Shown: piece by piece, positions 1 to 7,391 of the stretch
Layout: each line of letters starts with the position of its first letter
How positions within the stretch are numbered: position 1 is the first letter of the stretch
Assembly (NCBI GenBank): GCA_022703155.1
Contig: JAKLEH010000011.1
Location: 1-33,042, forward strand
DNA length: 33,042 nucleotides
Reading direction: 5' to 3'
Origin: Patescibacteria group bacterium
GTDB lineage: Bacteria > Patescibacteriota > Patescibacteriia > 2-12-FULL-60-25
Position numbers and translations under genes: made by a program
Notes under the pieces: generated by a model
Told to the model about the DNA's origin: nothing
The model's database searches: none
What the model saw: only the letters and a program-made list of their open reading frames with translations

Positions 1-861
1 GCTCATGGTGCGGCCGAAATTGTTGTGCCAATAGGCGTAATGGATGTACTTGTGCGGCATGACGCGCAGGTTGAACGGCACGCTGCCCAAATCGTAGTTG
101 TCCGGGCTATCAACCGAATAAACCCATTTGTAATATACCCAAGGCAACTTGGCCAAAACGCTGAAATCGCCTTTGGGCGTCGGGAATTTTCCGCGACCGG
201 TCGAAACCAAAAAAGTGTTGACCAGCTTGCCGTTTTCGTAAGCGCGCAAACGCTGTTCCTTGAGCGAGACGCGGATGAATTTTTTCGCGTCCGGTCGCGT
301 CATGGCCGTGGACGTGGCCGGCGCTTTGGCCGGATCCTTAACCGTGTAATCGTAGGCCGCTTCGGCTATCGGATACTCGTACAGATCCGCGCTTTTGACC
401 ACCATGGCGTTAGCCACATAAGCCAAAACGTCTTCGCGCGAACGCAAAGCTTGGCGCAACCCGGCGCGACGGCGCACGTGCCACAGCAGGTCAGGGGCGT
501 TCTCGTCATACACCAACCCACGCAAAGCCGTCCATTTGGCGCGTTTGAGGTCTTTGGCCGTCGAGGTGGCCGACGTCGCTTCGGGCAAGGCCGAAATCCT
601 GGGCCACGACTCCTTTTGGGCCAAACCTAACAAGCGTTCGAACAAATATTCGTCGTCTGCCGTAACCTCGTGGCGCCGCGAAGCGGCCACATCGATGTAC
701 CAAGTGCGACCGGTCTCCTTTTCTTTGACGAAATCACCCGCATAATCGCCGATGGTAAAACCCACGGGCGATTTGGACGCGGCGGCAACTGGCGACGCAA
801 AGCCCAAAACGGCCATAGCGGGCAACAACAGCCCCAACAAAAACAGGGTTTTCCTGAACAT
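1..861 (-). CDS. L,D-transpeptidase (YkuD domain), cut by window edge
   Basis: Secreted peptidoglycan cross-linking enzyme of the YkuD family, which forms 3-3 peptide bridges. The frame is open from ATG at 861 to base 1 (287 residues). It has an N-terminal signal peptide (residues 1-28, hydrophobic, ending ASPVAAA). Residues 40-80 contain GRTWYIDV...RRH and LFERLLGLA, which resemble the repeat module of the secreted protein at 12786-13577. The YkuD domain starts near 195 (FIRVSLKEQRLRAYENG), with the family's TGRGKFPTPKGDF segment at 221-233 and HNNFG at 279-283. The catalytic HGC motif should follow immediately but lies outside the window, so activity cannot be confirmed. A promoter sits just upstream, overlapping the end of the neighbouring transglutaminase-like gene. 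There is no Shine-Dalgarno sequence. The family call is firm; the substrate is inferred from the family. Confidence 0.9.
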   Translation of the reverse strand, partial: MFRKTLFLLGLLLPAMAVLGFASPVAAASKSPVGFTIGDYAGDFVKEKETGRTWYIDVAASRRHEVTADDEYLFERLLGLAQKESWPRISALPEATSATSTAKDLKRAKWTALRGLVYDENAPDLLWHVRRRAGLRQALRSREDVLAYVANAMVVKSADLYEYPIAEAAYDYTVKDPAKAPATSTAMTRPDAKKFIRVSLKEQRLRAYENGKLVNTFLVSTGRGKFPTPKGDFSVLAKLPWVYYKWVYSVDSPDNYDLGSVPFNLRVMPHKYIHYAYWHNNFGRTMS

Positions 862-871
862 ATGATTGTTT

Positions 872-900
872 ATGATACGCAAAAAACGCACCCTTGTCCA
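872..900 (-). promoter_or_regulatory. Promoter of the L,D-transpeptidase gene
   Basis: On the minus strand TGGACA (895-900) is followed by 17 bases and TATCAT (872-877). The -10 box ends 10 bases before the ATG at 861, so the leader would be only a few bases. It overlaps the stop codon of the upstream gene, which suggests separate expression of the two envelope genes. Confidence 0.6.
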
Positions 901-1791
901 TTAAATGACACGGTAAACGACCGGCGTTTTTTTGCGGTACGCGTCCGGCACCACTCCCCTGCGCCAAGCCGGATCCGTGGGTTCTTGATAAACGAAAAAG
1001 CGATCGCCGTCTTTTATGGCGCCGCTGGACGCGTTTAAGGCGGATTGATTCGCGGTTTGGCGTATGCCCACGCCCATATGGTCGCCCCAAAATACGAACG
1101 CGGCCTGATCGTAACCTTTAAGTTGGCCGATGAGGTTGACGGCCAAAATTGACACGTCTTCGCAATCGCCGGATTGGTCGACCAGGGTTTCGATGGGGTA
1201 TTTTGGATACTCCATTTGGCCGGTGTAGGCATCCGAGTTATAGGATATGCTTTGTACCAAGGCCACCAACAAACCTTCGGCGCTGACGGCCGCGTCCTTG
1301 GCGGCGTACGACTGGGCCTGGGCGACCAAATCCGTCACAAACGGTTCGTCGCGCACCACGAAGGCCGTAACGTTTTCGCCTTTTGATTTCAGTTCGTGCG
1401 GCATGCGAAAGCGATAGACGTCCACGTAATCCGGCGTCACGTTCAAACGGAAAACGTACTGCTTGCCCTGATATGGTATGCGATACACGACGTTGCACAG
1501 ATTGCCCGCCTGATTCGGGTGCGCGTCGATAACGTCGGGCACGCCATCCCCGTCCGTATCCGTCGACGCAGACGTTACGCCCAACGATGTGGGGTAAGTG
1601 TAAAATTTATGCTTGACCGGTTTGGGCGCTTTCACGTCCAAGGGTTTGGCCGCGTCCACCGTGCCCGAAGACTCGATACGCAAACCGATATATCCGGTTC
1701 CGGTTTGGCGTTCCATGCCAAAAACCGCCCAGGCGATGCCTGCGCCCGCAATCAGCGCGGCCATGGTTATGGCCAGATACGATTTCCGCAT
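901..1791 (-). CDS. Secreted transglutaminase-like protein with calcium-loop motif
   Basis: A 296-residue exported or membrane-anchored protein; residues 5-25 form one hydrophobic segment. Residues 78-88 (DTDGDGVPDVID) match the acidic calcium-binding loop seen in thrombospondin type 3 repeats. The C-terminal half has the transglutaminase-like superfamily layout. The nucleophile is probably Cys210 in SGDCEDVSIL, with His238 in GDHMGVGI, and an acidic residue near 270-273 (QEPTD) may complete a triad. Such domains act as cysteine proteases or crosslinkers, and the substrate here is unknown. A strong Shine-Dalgarno sequence (AAGGAGGGG, 1802-1810 on the minus strand) fixes the start. The gene lies 39 bases before the L,D-transpeptidase, which suggests a role at the cell wall. 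The fold call rests on the Cys/His motifs. Confidence 0.75.
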   Translation of the reverse strand: MRKSYLAITMAALIAGAGIAWAVFGMERQTGTGYIGLRIESSGTVDAAKPLDVKAPKPVKHKFYTYPTSLGVTSASTDTDGDGVPDVIDAHPNQAGNLCNVVYRIPYQGKQYVFRLNVTPDYVDVYRFRMPHELKSKGENVTAFVVRDEPFVTDLVAQAQSYAAKDAAVSAEGLLVALVQSISYNSDAYTGQMEYPKYPIETLVDQSGDCEDVSILAVNLIGQLKGYDQAAFVFWGDHMGVGIRQTANQSALNASSGAIKDGDRFFVYQEPTDPAWRRGVVPDAYRKKTPVVYRVI

Positions 1792-1827
1792 AAATCAATC
1801 CCCTCCTTCCAACTAAACCAATGCGAA

Positions 1828-1856
1828 AATTTGGCACATTTTAGCCTTTTTGTCAA
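1828..1856 (-). promoter_or_regulatory. Likely promoter of the transglutaminase-like gene
   Basis: Minus-strand TTGACA (1851-1856), a 17-base spacer and CAAATT (1828-1833), preceded by TGC as in an extended -10. The -10 match is poor, but the -35 box is perfect. An alternative -10, TAAAAT, lies inside the spacer. Confidence 0.45.
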
Positions 1857-2033
1857 GGGTGTATAACCGCCCCATCAATCGAAAAACGTCCGTTTGCCGC
1901 GCAACATTGATAATCGTGGCTTTTGTGGCTGTCTTTAGGAACTTGCCATTTAGCCTTCGCTCTGGCGGCCATGCCCGGCGCCATGGCTTTCGCGTCGTCA
2001 ACCCTGCTGTACGCGGTTTTCTATACGATCATA
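1857..2033. other. Intergenic stretch without recognised content
   Basis: Between the promoter of the transglutaminase-like gene and the terminator of the next gene I see no convincing gene, RNA or repeat. The short open frames here have no start signals and no protein-like composition. Confidence 0.5.
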
Positions 2034-2058
2034 CGAAAAACCGGCCCGCGGCCGGTTT
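2034..2058 (-). terminator. Rho-independent terminator of the carboxypeptidase-regulatory-like gene
   Basis: Perfect 9-bp stem (AAACCGGCC with GGCCGGTTT, 2038-2058) and a 3-base loop, followed on the minus strand by a T run. It lies 20 bases after the stop codon at 2078. Confidence 0.85.
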
Positions 2059-2077
2059 GATGCTTTGAAACGACACG

Positions 2078-2950
2078 TCACACCGCGCGCTTCATGGACA
2101 CGTCGCGGGCCAACAGATAACCGTCCTGTTTGATGTTGGGATAATTGACGATGATTTTTTTATAGCCCTTCTTTTCGATCATGATGCGGTACGTTCCAGG
2201 TTTGACCACGAAAGCGTAACGGCCTTGGGGCGAAGTGACTTGCGTGTCCAAAACCTTGTTGAACTTCTGTTCGATCAAACGCACCACCACTTGCTGCATG
2301 GGCTGGCCCGTGGCCGCGTCTTTGACCGTGCCATAAGGCGGCTTGGCCGGCCGGTACGACAACATGCGGCGGACCATGACCAAAAAATACACCGCGAAAA
2401 TTGCCCAGGCCAACCAATTCGTCTTCTGCATGAGGACGATGGCGAAAGCCACGAGGGTGCCGAAAAACGCAAGCGAATGCTGAAGGCCCTTGCTCAAACC
2501 CATGCGCATGGAAAATACGGACGGGCCTTTGCCGGGTTGCGCCGGATCGATGGGAATGTTTTTGGTGATGGTGCCGTAATCTTTGACGATGATGCGCGCT
2601 GACGGCAACAAGTTGTCGAAAAAAGGATTGGTCTTGTTCTTGAGCGCGGCCGACGGGAAAACGAACCCGGCCTTCGCGACCTCGACTGTGTATTCGCCTT
2701 TGGGCACGGCCACTCGGTAACGCCCCTGCTTGTCGGAAACGGCGGTGCGTACGATTTGTCCGTGGTAGTCGCGCAAGCGGATGACGGCCGTATCCTCGGG
2801 CTCGCCGGTCCGGCTATTGAAAACGATGCCGAAGCCGCTGCGTTTGCGCCGAAAATCAAGGTACACGGGCCGTGAAAGCAAGCCAATCAAAAACAAAAAA
2901 AACGCATAAACGCCTTGTTTGATGATTTCCAAAGCCACGTCCCAAAGCAT
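2078..2950 (-). CDS. Membrane protein with two carboxypeptidase-regulatory-like domains
   Basis: About 290 residues. An N-terminal hydrophobic segment (IIKQGVYAFFLFLIGLLS) is followed by a beta-sandwich of the carboxypeptidase-regulatory/CNA-B type (GIVFNSRTGEPEDTAVIRL...GRYRVAVPKGEYTVEV). Two central membrane spans come next (LAFFGTLVAFAIVLMQ and WLAWAIFAVYFLVMV). A second copy of the same domain follows (GTVKDAATGQPMQQVVVRL...GRYAFVVKPGTYRIMI). Such domains are usually structural surface modules, and no catalytic residues are visible. I place the start at ATG 2950, because an extended -10 box (TGC-TATACT) lies exactly 8 bases upstream. A longer reading from ATG 2968 would start inside or upstream of that promoter. 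The specific role is unknown. Confidence 0.75.
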   Translation of the reverse strand: MLWDVALEIIKQGVYAFFLFLIGLLSRPVYLDFRRKRSGFGIVFNSRTGEPEDTAVIRLRDYHGQIVRTAVSDKQGRYRVAVPKGEYTVEVAKAGFVFPSAALKNKTNPFFDNLLPSARIIVKDYGTITKNIPIDPAQPGKGPSVFSMRMGLSKGLQHSLAFFGTLVAFAIVLMQKTNWLAWAIFAVYFLVMVRRMLSYRPAKPPYGTVKDAATGQPMQQVVVRLIEQKFNKVLDTQVTSPQGRYAFVVKPGTYRIMIEKKGYKKIIVNYPNIKQDGYLLARDVSMKRAV

Positions 2951-2958
2951 ACCGGACA

Positions 2959-2967
2959 AGTATAGCA
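2959..2967 (-). promoter_or_regulatory. Extended -10 promoter, leaderless start at 2950
   Basis: Minus-strand TGC-TATACT, with TATACT at 2959-2964 and 8 bases to the ATG at 2950. No -35 box is visible at the proper distance, as is usual for extended -10 promoters. Confidence 0.6.
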
Positions 2968-2977
2968 TGTTTTTACG

Positions 2978-3613
2978 TCAAACCGCTTCGACCAGCGCGG
3001 CCGAGTCCAGATGCGGGTCATTAACCGCTTGGCCGACTTTAACGGCAATCATCTTCGATGACGGATACGGCTCGACCAAATCGAGCAAAGCATCAAGCGA
3101 CGCGTCGCTTTGCAGCCAGGCTTTGACCTTAGGCAGTTCCAAGATGGCCGGCATGCGGTTATGGATTTTTCCGACCAAAGGGTTGGCCGGCACGGTCAGC
3201 AGCGAACACGCGCTCACTCCCCCCTCCTGTTCCCACACGGCCGGAAAAAAGAACGGCGCGCCGGATTTGAAACGAAAGAGATACGGCTGGCTGGGTTTTG
3301 AAGATTTGTCCCATTCGTAAAAACCGTCCGCCAACATGGCGCAACGGCCGTGCGCCAAAAGGCGTTGGAAAAAAGGCTTGGAACGCACCGTCTCGACGCG
3401 CAAGTTTATGAGTTGCCGCGATTTGAACTTCCACCATGCGGGTTCCATGCCCCATTTCATGAACGTGATGCCGTCCGGCGCCATATCCGTGACGGTCATG
3501 ACGTTTTGCGTTGGCGCGACGTTATACCTGGGCGCGTAGCCCAACTTAATCTTGACCTTCAAGGATTTTTCCAGAACGTCTTTGTCGCTCGTTAAGATGA
3601 AACGGCCGCACAT
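2978..3613 (-). CDS. SRAP-family abasic-site DNA-crosslink protein (YedK/HMCES)
   Basis: This 211-residue protein covalently caps abasic sites in single-stranded DNA through the alpha-amino and thiol groups of Cys2, protecting them during replication. All family hallmarks are visible: MCGRF at the N-terminus (Cys2 after Met removal), YNVAPTQ at 30-36, NLRVET with Asn70 and Glu74, DGFYEW with Glu100, and HNRMP with His151. Length matches E. coli YedK. The gene is transcribed away from the DUF218 gene, and the two promoters share their -35 region. Its promoter ends 8 bases before the ATG, so the transcript is probably leaderless. No LexA-type operator was recognised. Confidence 0.95.
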   Translation of the reverse strand: MCGRFILTSDKDVLEKSLKVKIKLGYAPRYNVAPTQNVMTVTDMAPDGITFMKWGMEPAWWKFKSRQLINLRVETVRSKPFFQRLLAHGRCAMLADGFYEWDKSSKPSQPYLFRFKSGAPFFFPAVWEQEGGVSACSLLTVPANPLVGKIHNRMPAILELPKVKAWLQSDASLDALLDLVEPYPSSKMIAVKVGQAVNDPHLDSAALVEAV

Positions 3614-3621
3614 ACGTTTTG

Positions 3622-3650
3622 ATTTTAAACCGGATTACGACCCTTGACAA
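3622..3650 (-). promoter_or_regulatory. Promoter of the SRAP gene
   Basis: Minus-strand TTGTCA (3645-3650), 17 bases, TAAAAT (3622-3627), then 8 bases to ATG 3613. It overlaps the -35 box of the divergent promoter by five bases. Confidence 0.75.
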
Positions 3651-3672
3651 AACCGCAAAAATATTTCAGGAT
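3644..3672 (+). promoter_or_regulatory. Promoter of the DUF218 gene
   Basis: Perfect TTGACA (3644-3649), 17 bases and a weak -10, CAGGAT (3667-3672). The start codon lies 20 bases downstream with a Shine-Dalgarno sequence. The weak -10 makes the exact placement uncertain. Confidence 0.5.
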
Positions 3673-3691
3673 TCGACGGCTGGAGGGAACC

Positions 3692-4243
3692 ATGAAATTG
3701 CACCCCACAATCTACGTCAACGGTTACGGCGCCACGCACGATGCGAACGACGGCAACTACGGCCGCTACATCGGAGAACTCATGCGGTTGTTGCGTCTTA
3801 ACGACTTCGGCAAAGGCATGACCGTGTACCTGTGCGGCGGACATGCCAACCGTACGGACCTGACCGAAGCCCGCTGCATGCTCAACGTCATCCAGCATTC
3901 GGGATTGCCCGTGGCCGCGGACTTCGTTCTCGTGGAAGAGTCTACGACGTCCCGCGACAACCTGCTGAACGTCTGCCAACGCGCAGGACGCGTGCCGCTC
4001 ACGGTATTCTGCGAGTACACGCGCGCGCCGGCCATCAGCGTCATCGCCAAACAGTACTTCCCCGAAGTCCAAATGGCGCCCGTGGCTTTCGACCACCGGT
4101 CTTTGGCCATCGGGCAACAGTTGCGCCAACGGTATCTGAATAACGTCCTGGACGTGGCCGCGCTCTACTCCCCGACCCTTGATGCCTTGCGCACAATCCT
4201 ACGCGAGCGCCACGTGGCCAAGTGCCATGCGCAAGAACGCTAA
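3692..4243 (+). CDS. DUF218 (YdcF/SanA/ElyC-like) domain protein
   Basis: A 183-residue protein of the DUF218 fold, a Rossmann-like family with E. coli members YdcF, SanA and ElyC that have been linked to envelope homeostasis. The family pattern is visible in order: VYLCGGHANRTDLTEARCM, then FVLVEESTTSRDNLLNV (the conserved E-x-x-S-x-x-T-R-x-N core), then VFCEYTRAPAISVIAKQYF. No membrane anchor is present, so unlike many family members it is probably cytoplasmic. The start at 3692 is chosen for its GGAGGG at 3682-3687; the in-frame TTG at 3644 is part of the promoter. The gene ends in a terminator shared with the convergent helicase gene. Its substrate is unknown. Confidence 0.75.
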   Translation: MKLHPTIYVNGYGATHDANDGNYGRYIGELMRLLRLNDFGKGMTVYLCGGHANRTDLTEARCMLNVIQHSGLPVAADFVLVEESTTSRDNLLNVCQRAGRVPLTVFCEYTRAPAISVIAKQYFPEVQMAPVAFDHRSLAIGQQLRQRYLNNVLDVAALYSPTLDALRTILRERHVAKCHAQER

Positions 4244-4275
4244 AAACCCCGACGAACTGCCGGGGCTTTTTCTTT
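4242..4275. terminator. Shared bidirectional terminator
   Basis: A-run, CCCCG stem, 9-base loop, CGGGG and a T-rich tail. It sits between the convergent DUF218 and helicase genes and works in either direction: A5 on one side, T5 on the other. Confidence 0.75.
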
Positions 4276-4284
4276 TGTATTCTT

Positions 4285-5499
4285 TTATCGACGACGAGGC
4301 TTAAAACGCCGGAAGGGACGGCCGGCGCCGGTCGGGCGCGACGGCGCGGGAGCGCTCGACATTTGGGTTACGGGCATGTCCGGCACTTTGACCACGGGCA
4401 GGTACGATCGGGTCAGCCGTTCGATTTCTTCTACTTCTTTGCGCTGGTCGGGGGTGGCGATGGAAATGGCGCGCCCCGTCTGTCCGGCCCGGCCCGTACG
4501 GCCGATGCGGTGCACGTAATCCTCGGCTTGGCTCGGCAGGTCGTAATTAACCACCAATTCGATGTTTTTGACGTCGATGCCGCGCGCCGCGATATCCGTG
4601 GCCACCAACACGCGGTACTTGCCGTTTTTGAAACCGTCCAATGCGTCGCGACGTTGGGCCAACGAACGGTTGGAATGGATTTCGGCCGAAGCGTGCCCCA
4701 TCCTGCGGACCGCGAAGGCGACCTTTTTGGCGCCGTATTTGGTGCGCGTAAAGACCAATACCGAACCGCGGTTTTCACCTAAAATGCGCTGGAGCAAGCG
4801 TGGCTTGTCGTCCTTGTTGACCACGTACAGTTCCTGCGTGACTTTTTCGGCCGTGGTGCCCGGACGCGCGATTTCAATCTGAACGGGCAGCTTCATGTAC
4901 TGGCTGGCGATCTTCACGATTTCCGCGGGCATGGTGGCGGAAAACAACAGTGTCTGCCGCTGCGCCGGGATGTTCTGCAGGATGCGCTTGATTTGCGGCG
5001 CAAAACCCATGTCCAACATGCGGTCGGCTTCGTCCAGCACCAAAATTTTCACGTCCTGCAAATCCACGGTGCGCTGCTCAAGATGGTCGATGAGCCGACC
5101 CGGCGTGGCGATGAGCACGTGCGGTTTGCGTTTGAGCATTTGGATTTGCAGGTTCATGGACGCGCCGCCGATGAGCACGGCCGTGCGCAAGCCGATATCG
5201 CGCCCCACCTGGCGGAACACTTCGTCGGCTTGGAGCGCCAATTCGCGCGTAGGCAAAACGACCAAACCCTTGCCTTTGGTTTGGGCCAAGCGCTGGATGA
5301 GCGGAATGCCGAAGGCCAAAGTTTTGCCCGTGCCGGTCTGGGCCACGCCGATAAGATCCTGGCCTTCGATGGCGATGGGAATCGACTTTTGTTGGATGGG
5401 CGTAGGCGTTTTGAACTTTAGTTTCCACAAAACGTCCAAAAGCTTGGGCGCGATACCCAAGCCGTAAAAACCTGGCGGCAACTGCGTGACATTAGTCAT
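4285..5499 (-). CDS. DEAD-box RNA helicase, RhlE-like
   Basis: An ATP-dependent RNA-unwinding enzyme of 404 residues. In order it shows a Q-motif (TPTPIQQKSIP, 31-41), Walker A AQTGTGKT (53-60), PTRELA, GG, TPGR, DEAD (156-159), SAT (187-189), then in domain 2 FTRTK, ATDIAARGIDV, NYDLP and HRIGRTGR. The C-terminal tail is short and basic (RPFRRFKPRRR), typical of RhlE-type enzymes, where it holds RNA. Family members act in ribosome assembly or RNA turnover; which applies here is not visible. A -10 box 8 bases upstream of the ATG and no Shine-Dalgarno sequence point to a leaderless mRNA. Confidence 0.95.
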   Translation of the reverse strand: MTNVTQLPPGFYGLGIAPKLLDVLWKLKFKTPTPIQQKSIPIAIEGQDLIGVAQTGTGKTLAFGIPLIQRLAQTKGKGLVVLPTRELALQADEVFRQVGRDIGLRTAVLIGGASMNLQIQMLKRKPHVLIATPGRLIDHLEQRTVDLQDVKILVLDEADRMLDMGFAPQIKRILQNIPAQRQTLLFSATMPAEIVKIASQYMKLPVQIEIARPGTTAEKVTQELYVVNKDDKPRLLQRILGENRGSVLVFTRTKYGAKKVAFAVRRMGHASAEIHSNRSLAQRRDALDGFKNGKYRVLVATDIAARGIDVKNIELVVNYDLPSQAEDYVHRIGRTGRAGQTGRAISIATPDQRKEVEEIERLTRSYLPVVKVPDMPVTQMSSAPAPSRPTGAGRPFRRFKPRRR

Positions 5500-5507
5500 A
5501 CGGGCAC

Positions 5508-5536
5508 AGTGTAGCCCAAAACGCCAAAAAGGTCAC
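5508..5536 (-). promoter_or_regulatory. Promoter of the DEAD-box helicase gene
   Basis: Minus-strand GTGACC (5531-5536), 17 bases, TACACT (5508-5513), then 8 bases to ATG 5499. Confidence 0.6.
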
Positions 5537-5545
5537 GCCTTAGAC

Positions 5546-5572
5546 AAAAAAAACCGACTGGCGTCGGTTTTT
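5546..5572 (-). terminator. Terminator at the end of the MacAB operon
   Basis: AAAAACCGAC stem and GTCGG partner around a 4-base loop, with eight Ts on the minus strand. It follows the last operon gene (stop at 5585) by about 13 bases. Confidence 0.85.
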
Positions 5573-5584
5573 GCGAAAATTTTA

Positions 5585-6079
5585 TTAGGGCTGCGGTTGA
5601 CCGTCTCGCGGAGCCGCACCGCCTTGGCCTGCCGGCGGCGGACCGCCGAAACCAGGCATATCGTCAGGACGGATTTGCACGGTTTGGGCCGTCAAACTGC
5701 CGTCGGAGTTGGCCGAACCCGTAACCATGACCTGTTGGCCCACGTTAAATTCGTCCAGCGTCCCCTCGGACATCTTCATGGCCTTGGTGGACGAGGTGAT
5801 GAGCACCAGCTTCATGCTCCCGTCGCGTTGTTTCAAAGAAAAAGAACCAGCGTCTTTTTTGACCAGCTCACCGTTGATGAACCCGCCAAGCGAATTGCGG
5901 TTGCGCATTTGCGCGTTTTGCCGCTGTGCGCCGTTGCCGCCGGGCGCGAATTGCATGCCGCCGGGCGCTTTGGGACCGGCCAATTTGCTGGAAGTGAAGT
6001 AACCCGCGCCGAAAAAAACCACGGCCACCAGCACCCCGGCGATGGCCAAAGTGTTTTTTGCGAGACTGACGTTGGGCAT
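5585..6079 (-). CDS. Membrane-anchored DUF5666-like small-barrel protein (operon end)
   Basis: About 164 residues. One N-terminal membrane segment (NTLAIAGVLVAVVFFGAGYF) is followed by a Gly/Gln/Asn-rich linker. Then comes a roughly 70-residue beta-rich domain (GFINGELVKKDAGSFSLKQ...VLITSSTKAMKMSEGTLDEFNVGQQVMVTGSANSDGSLTAQTVQIRP) and a Pro/Gly-rich tail. The pattern of G-x-(I/V)-x-x, T-x-(S/T)-x-x-T-K and V-G-x-x-V-x-V-x-G...A-x-x-(V/I) matches DUF5666-type barrels. It is the paralogue of the protein at 10059-10538 at the other end of the same operon. The ATG at 6079 is preferred over a TTG at 6091; no good Shine-Dalgarno sequence supports either. The function is unknown; placement suggests an accessory role to the MacAB exporter on the outer face of the membrane. 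Confidence 0.7.
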   Translation of the reverse strand: MPNVSLAKNTLAIAGVLVAVVFFGAGYFTSSKLAGPKAPGGMQFAPGGNGAQRQNAQMRNRNSLGGFINGELVKKDAGSFSLKQRDGSMKLVLITSSTKAMKMSEGTLDEFNVGQQVMVTGSANSDGSLTAQTVQIRPDDMPGFGGPPPAGQGGAAPRDGQPQP

Positions 6080-6093
6080 AGTATGGATCAATT

Positions 6094-6142
6094 GACTAAA
6101 GACTAAGGACGAAAGACTAAGAACTATGAACTAAGCACTAAA
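6094..6142. repeat. Seven degenerate 7-bp tandem repeats
   Basis: Seven consecutive heptamers: GACTAAA, GACTAAG, GACGAAA, GACTAAG, AACTATG, AACTAAG, CACTAAA. They fill most of the gap between the permease gene and the last operon gene. Each unit differs from a RACTAAR consensus by one or two bases. Confidence 0.85.
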
Positions 6143-6157
6143 GAAATTAACCTTCCC

Positions 6158-7384
6158 CTACTCAAACCTCAACGCTTCGATCGGATCGAGTTTGGCTGCG
6201 CGGCGCGCCGGATAATAGCCAAAGACGATGCCGATGACGGCCGAAACGCCAAAGGCCAGCAAGACGTTGTCCCACGTGACTTTGGTCGTGGTCACGCCGA
6301 GCGACTGGATGCCGTAAGCGATGGCCCAACCGATGAGCACGCCGATGCCGCCGCCCAAAAAGGTCAAAGCCACGGATTCCAAAAGGAATTGGGTGGTGAC
6401 GTCGCCCTCTTCCGCGCCGATGGCTTTGCGCAATCCGATTTCGCGCGTGCGTTCCGTGACGTTGGTCAGCATCATATTCATGATGCCCACGCCGCCTACC
6501 AACAGCGATATGCCAGCGATGGAGGCCAGCAGGATGGTAAACGTGCCGGTCACGCTTGAGATGGTAGCCACCAAATCCGTTTGGTTCATGACGCTGAAAT
6601 CCGCCTGCGTGGCGTCCTTGATTTTATGGCGCTGCAGCATCAAATCCGTTATTTGCTGTTGGACCGTGGACATTTCGTCCGACTGCGCGGCCTGGACCGT
6701 GATGTTGGACACGTAAGATTGTCCGCTCAAATACGCTTGGGCCGCGGTGATGGCCACGTAAATGGCGTCATCCGGGTTGCTGAAACCGCTGCCGCCCTTG
6801 GCTTGCGTGACGCCGATGACGCGGAAAATCTCTTGGTTGATTTTGATGGTCGAACCCACGGCGTTGGACGCGCCGGCGCCGAACAAATCGTCGCGCGTGG
6901 TCGGACCGAGCACGGCCACGCGGTTCTGCGACTTCAGGTCGCTTTCGGAAATGAAGCTGCCTTGTTCCATGGCGAGGTTATGCACGTCCAAATACGCGGG
7001 CCGGCAACCAATGACCGAAGTGTTGGTGTTGGTGCCCTTGGCCGCGACCTGGTAGCGGCGCGACAATTCTGGCGACACGGCTTTGGCCAAGGTAATCGTT
7101 TCTTCGATGGCGTCAGAATCGTCGAGCGTTAGGGATTGGGCCGACCCCTGGCCCGACCTGACTTGCGTGCCCACCCCCTTCATCTGTCCTGGTTGGACAT
7201 ACAAAAGATTCGAACCGGCCGAAGTGATGCTGGACTGCACGCTGGCTTGCGCGCCTTGGCCGATGGCCGTCATGGCGATGACCGACGCGATGCCGATGAC
7301 GATACCCAAAACAGTCAACGCCGAACGGGCCTTGTTGGCCGAAAGCGCGATGTACGTTTCCTCAATCAAATCCAAGATACGCAT
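6158..7384 (-). CDS. MacB-type ABC transporter permease
   Basis: A 408-residue permease of the FtsX/MacB family, which couples cytoplasmic ATP hydrolysis to work on extracytoplasmic substrates. It begins with the family's N-terminal segment and first membrane span (ANKARSALTVLGIVIGIASV). A large outer MacB-PCD-type domain follows (about 45-270). Three C-terminal spans complete the FtsX domain (ILLASIAGISLLVGGVGIMN, FLLESVALTFLGGGIGVLIG, LLAFGVSAVIGIVFGYYPARRA). The motif MLTNVTERTREIGLRKAIGA is typical. Unlike E. coli MacB, the ATPase is a separate protein, encoded 7 bases upstream. The likely cargo is a peptide, lipid or drug; nothing in the sequence decides it. Confidence 0.93.
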   Translation of the reverse strand: MRILDLIEETYIALSANKARSALTVLGIVIGIASVIAMTAIGQGAQASVQSSITSAGSNLLYVQPGQMKGVGTQVRSGQGSAQSLTLDDSDAIEETITLAKAVSPELSRRYQVAAKGTNTNTSVIGCRPAYLDVHNLAMEQGSFISESDLKSQNRVAVLGPTTRDDLFGAGASNAVGSTIKINQEIFRVIGVTQAKGGSGFSNPDDAIYVAITAAQAYLSGQSYVSNITVQAAQSDEMSTVQQQITDLMLQRHKIKDATQADFSVMNQTDLVATISSVTGTFTILLASIAGISLLVGGVGIMNMMLTNVTERTREIGLRKAIGAEEGDVTTQFLLESVALTFLGGGIGVLIGWAIAYGIQSLGVTTTKVTWDNVLLAFGVSAVIGIVFGYYPARRAAKLDPIEALRFE

Positions 7385-7391
7385 AAGTGCA

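Noticed and set aside
25-630. A 201-residue plus-strand open frame
   Set aside because: It is antisense to the L,D-transpeptidase, whose minus-strand frame carries recognisable motifs and a signal peptide.
1813-2001. A 62-residue minus-strand frame between the first gene groups
   Set aside because: It lies over the promoter region, has no Shine-Dalgarno or promoter of its own, and no protein-like pattern.
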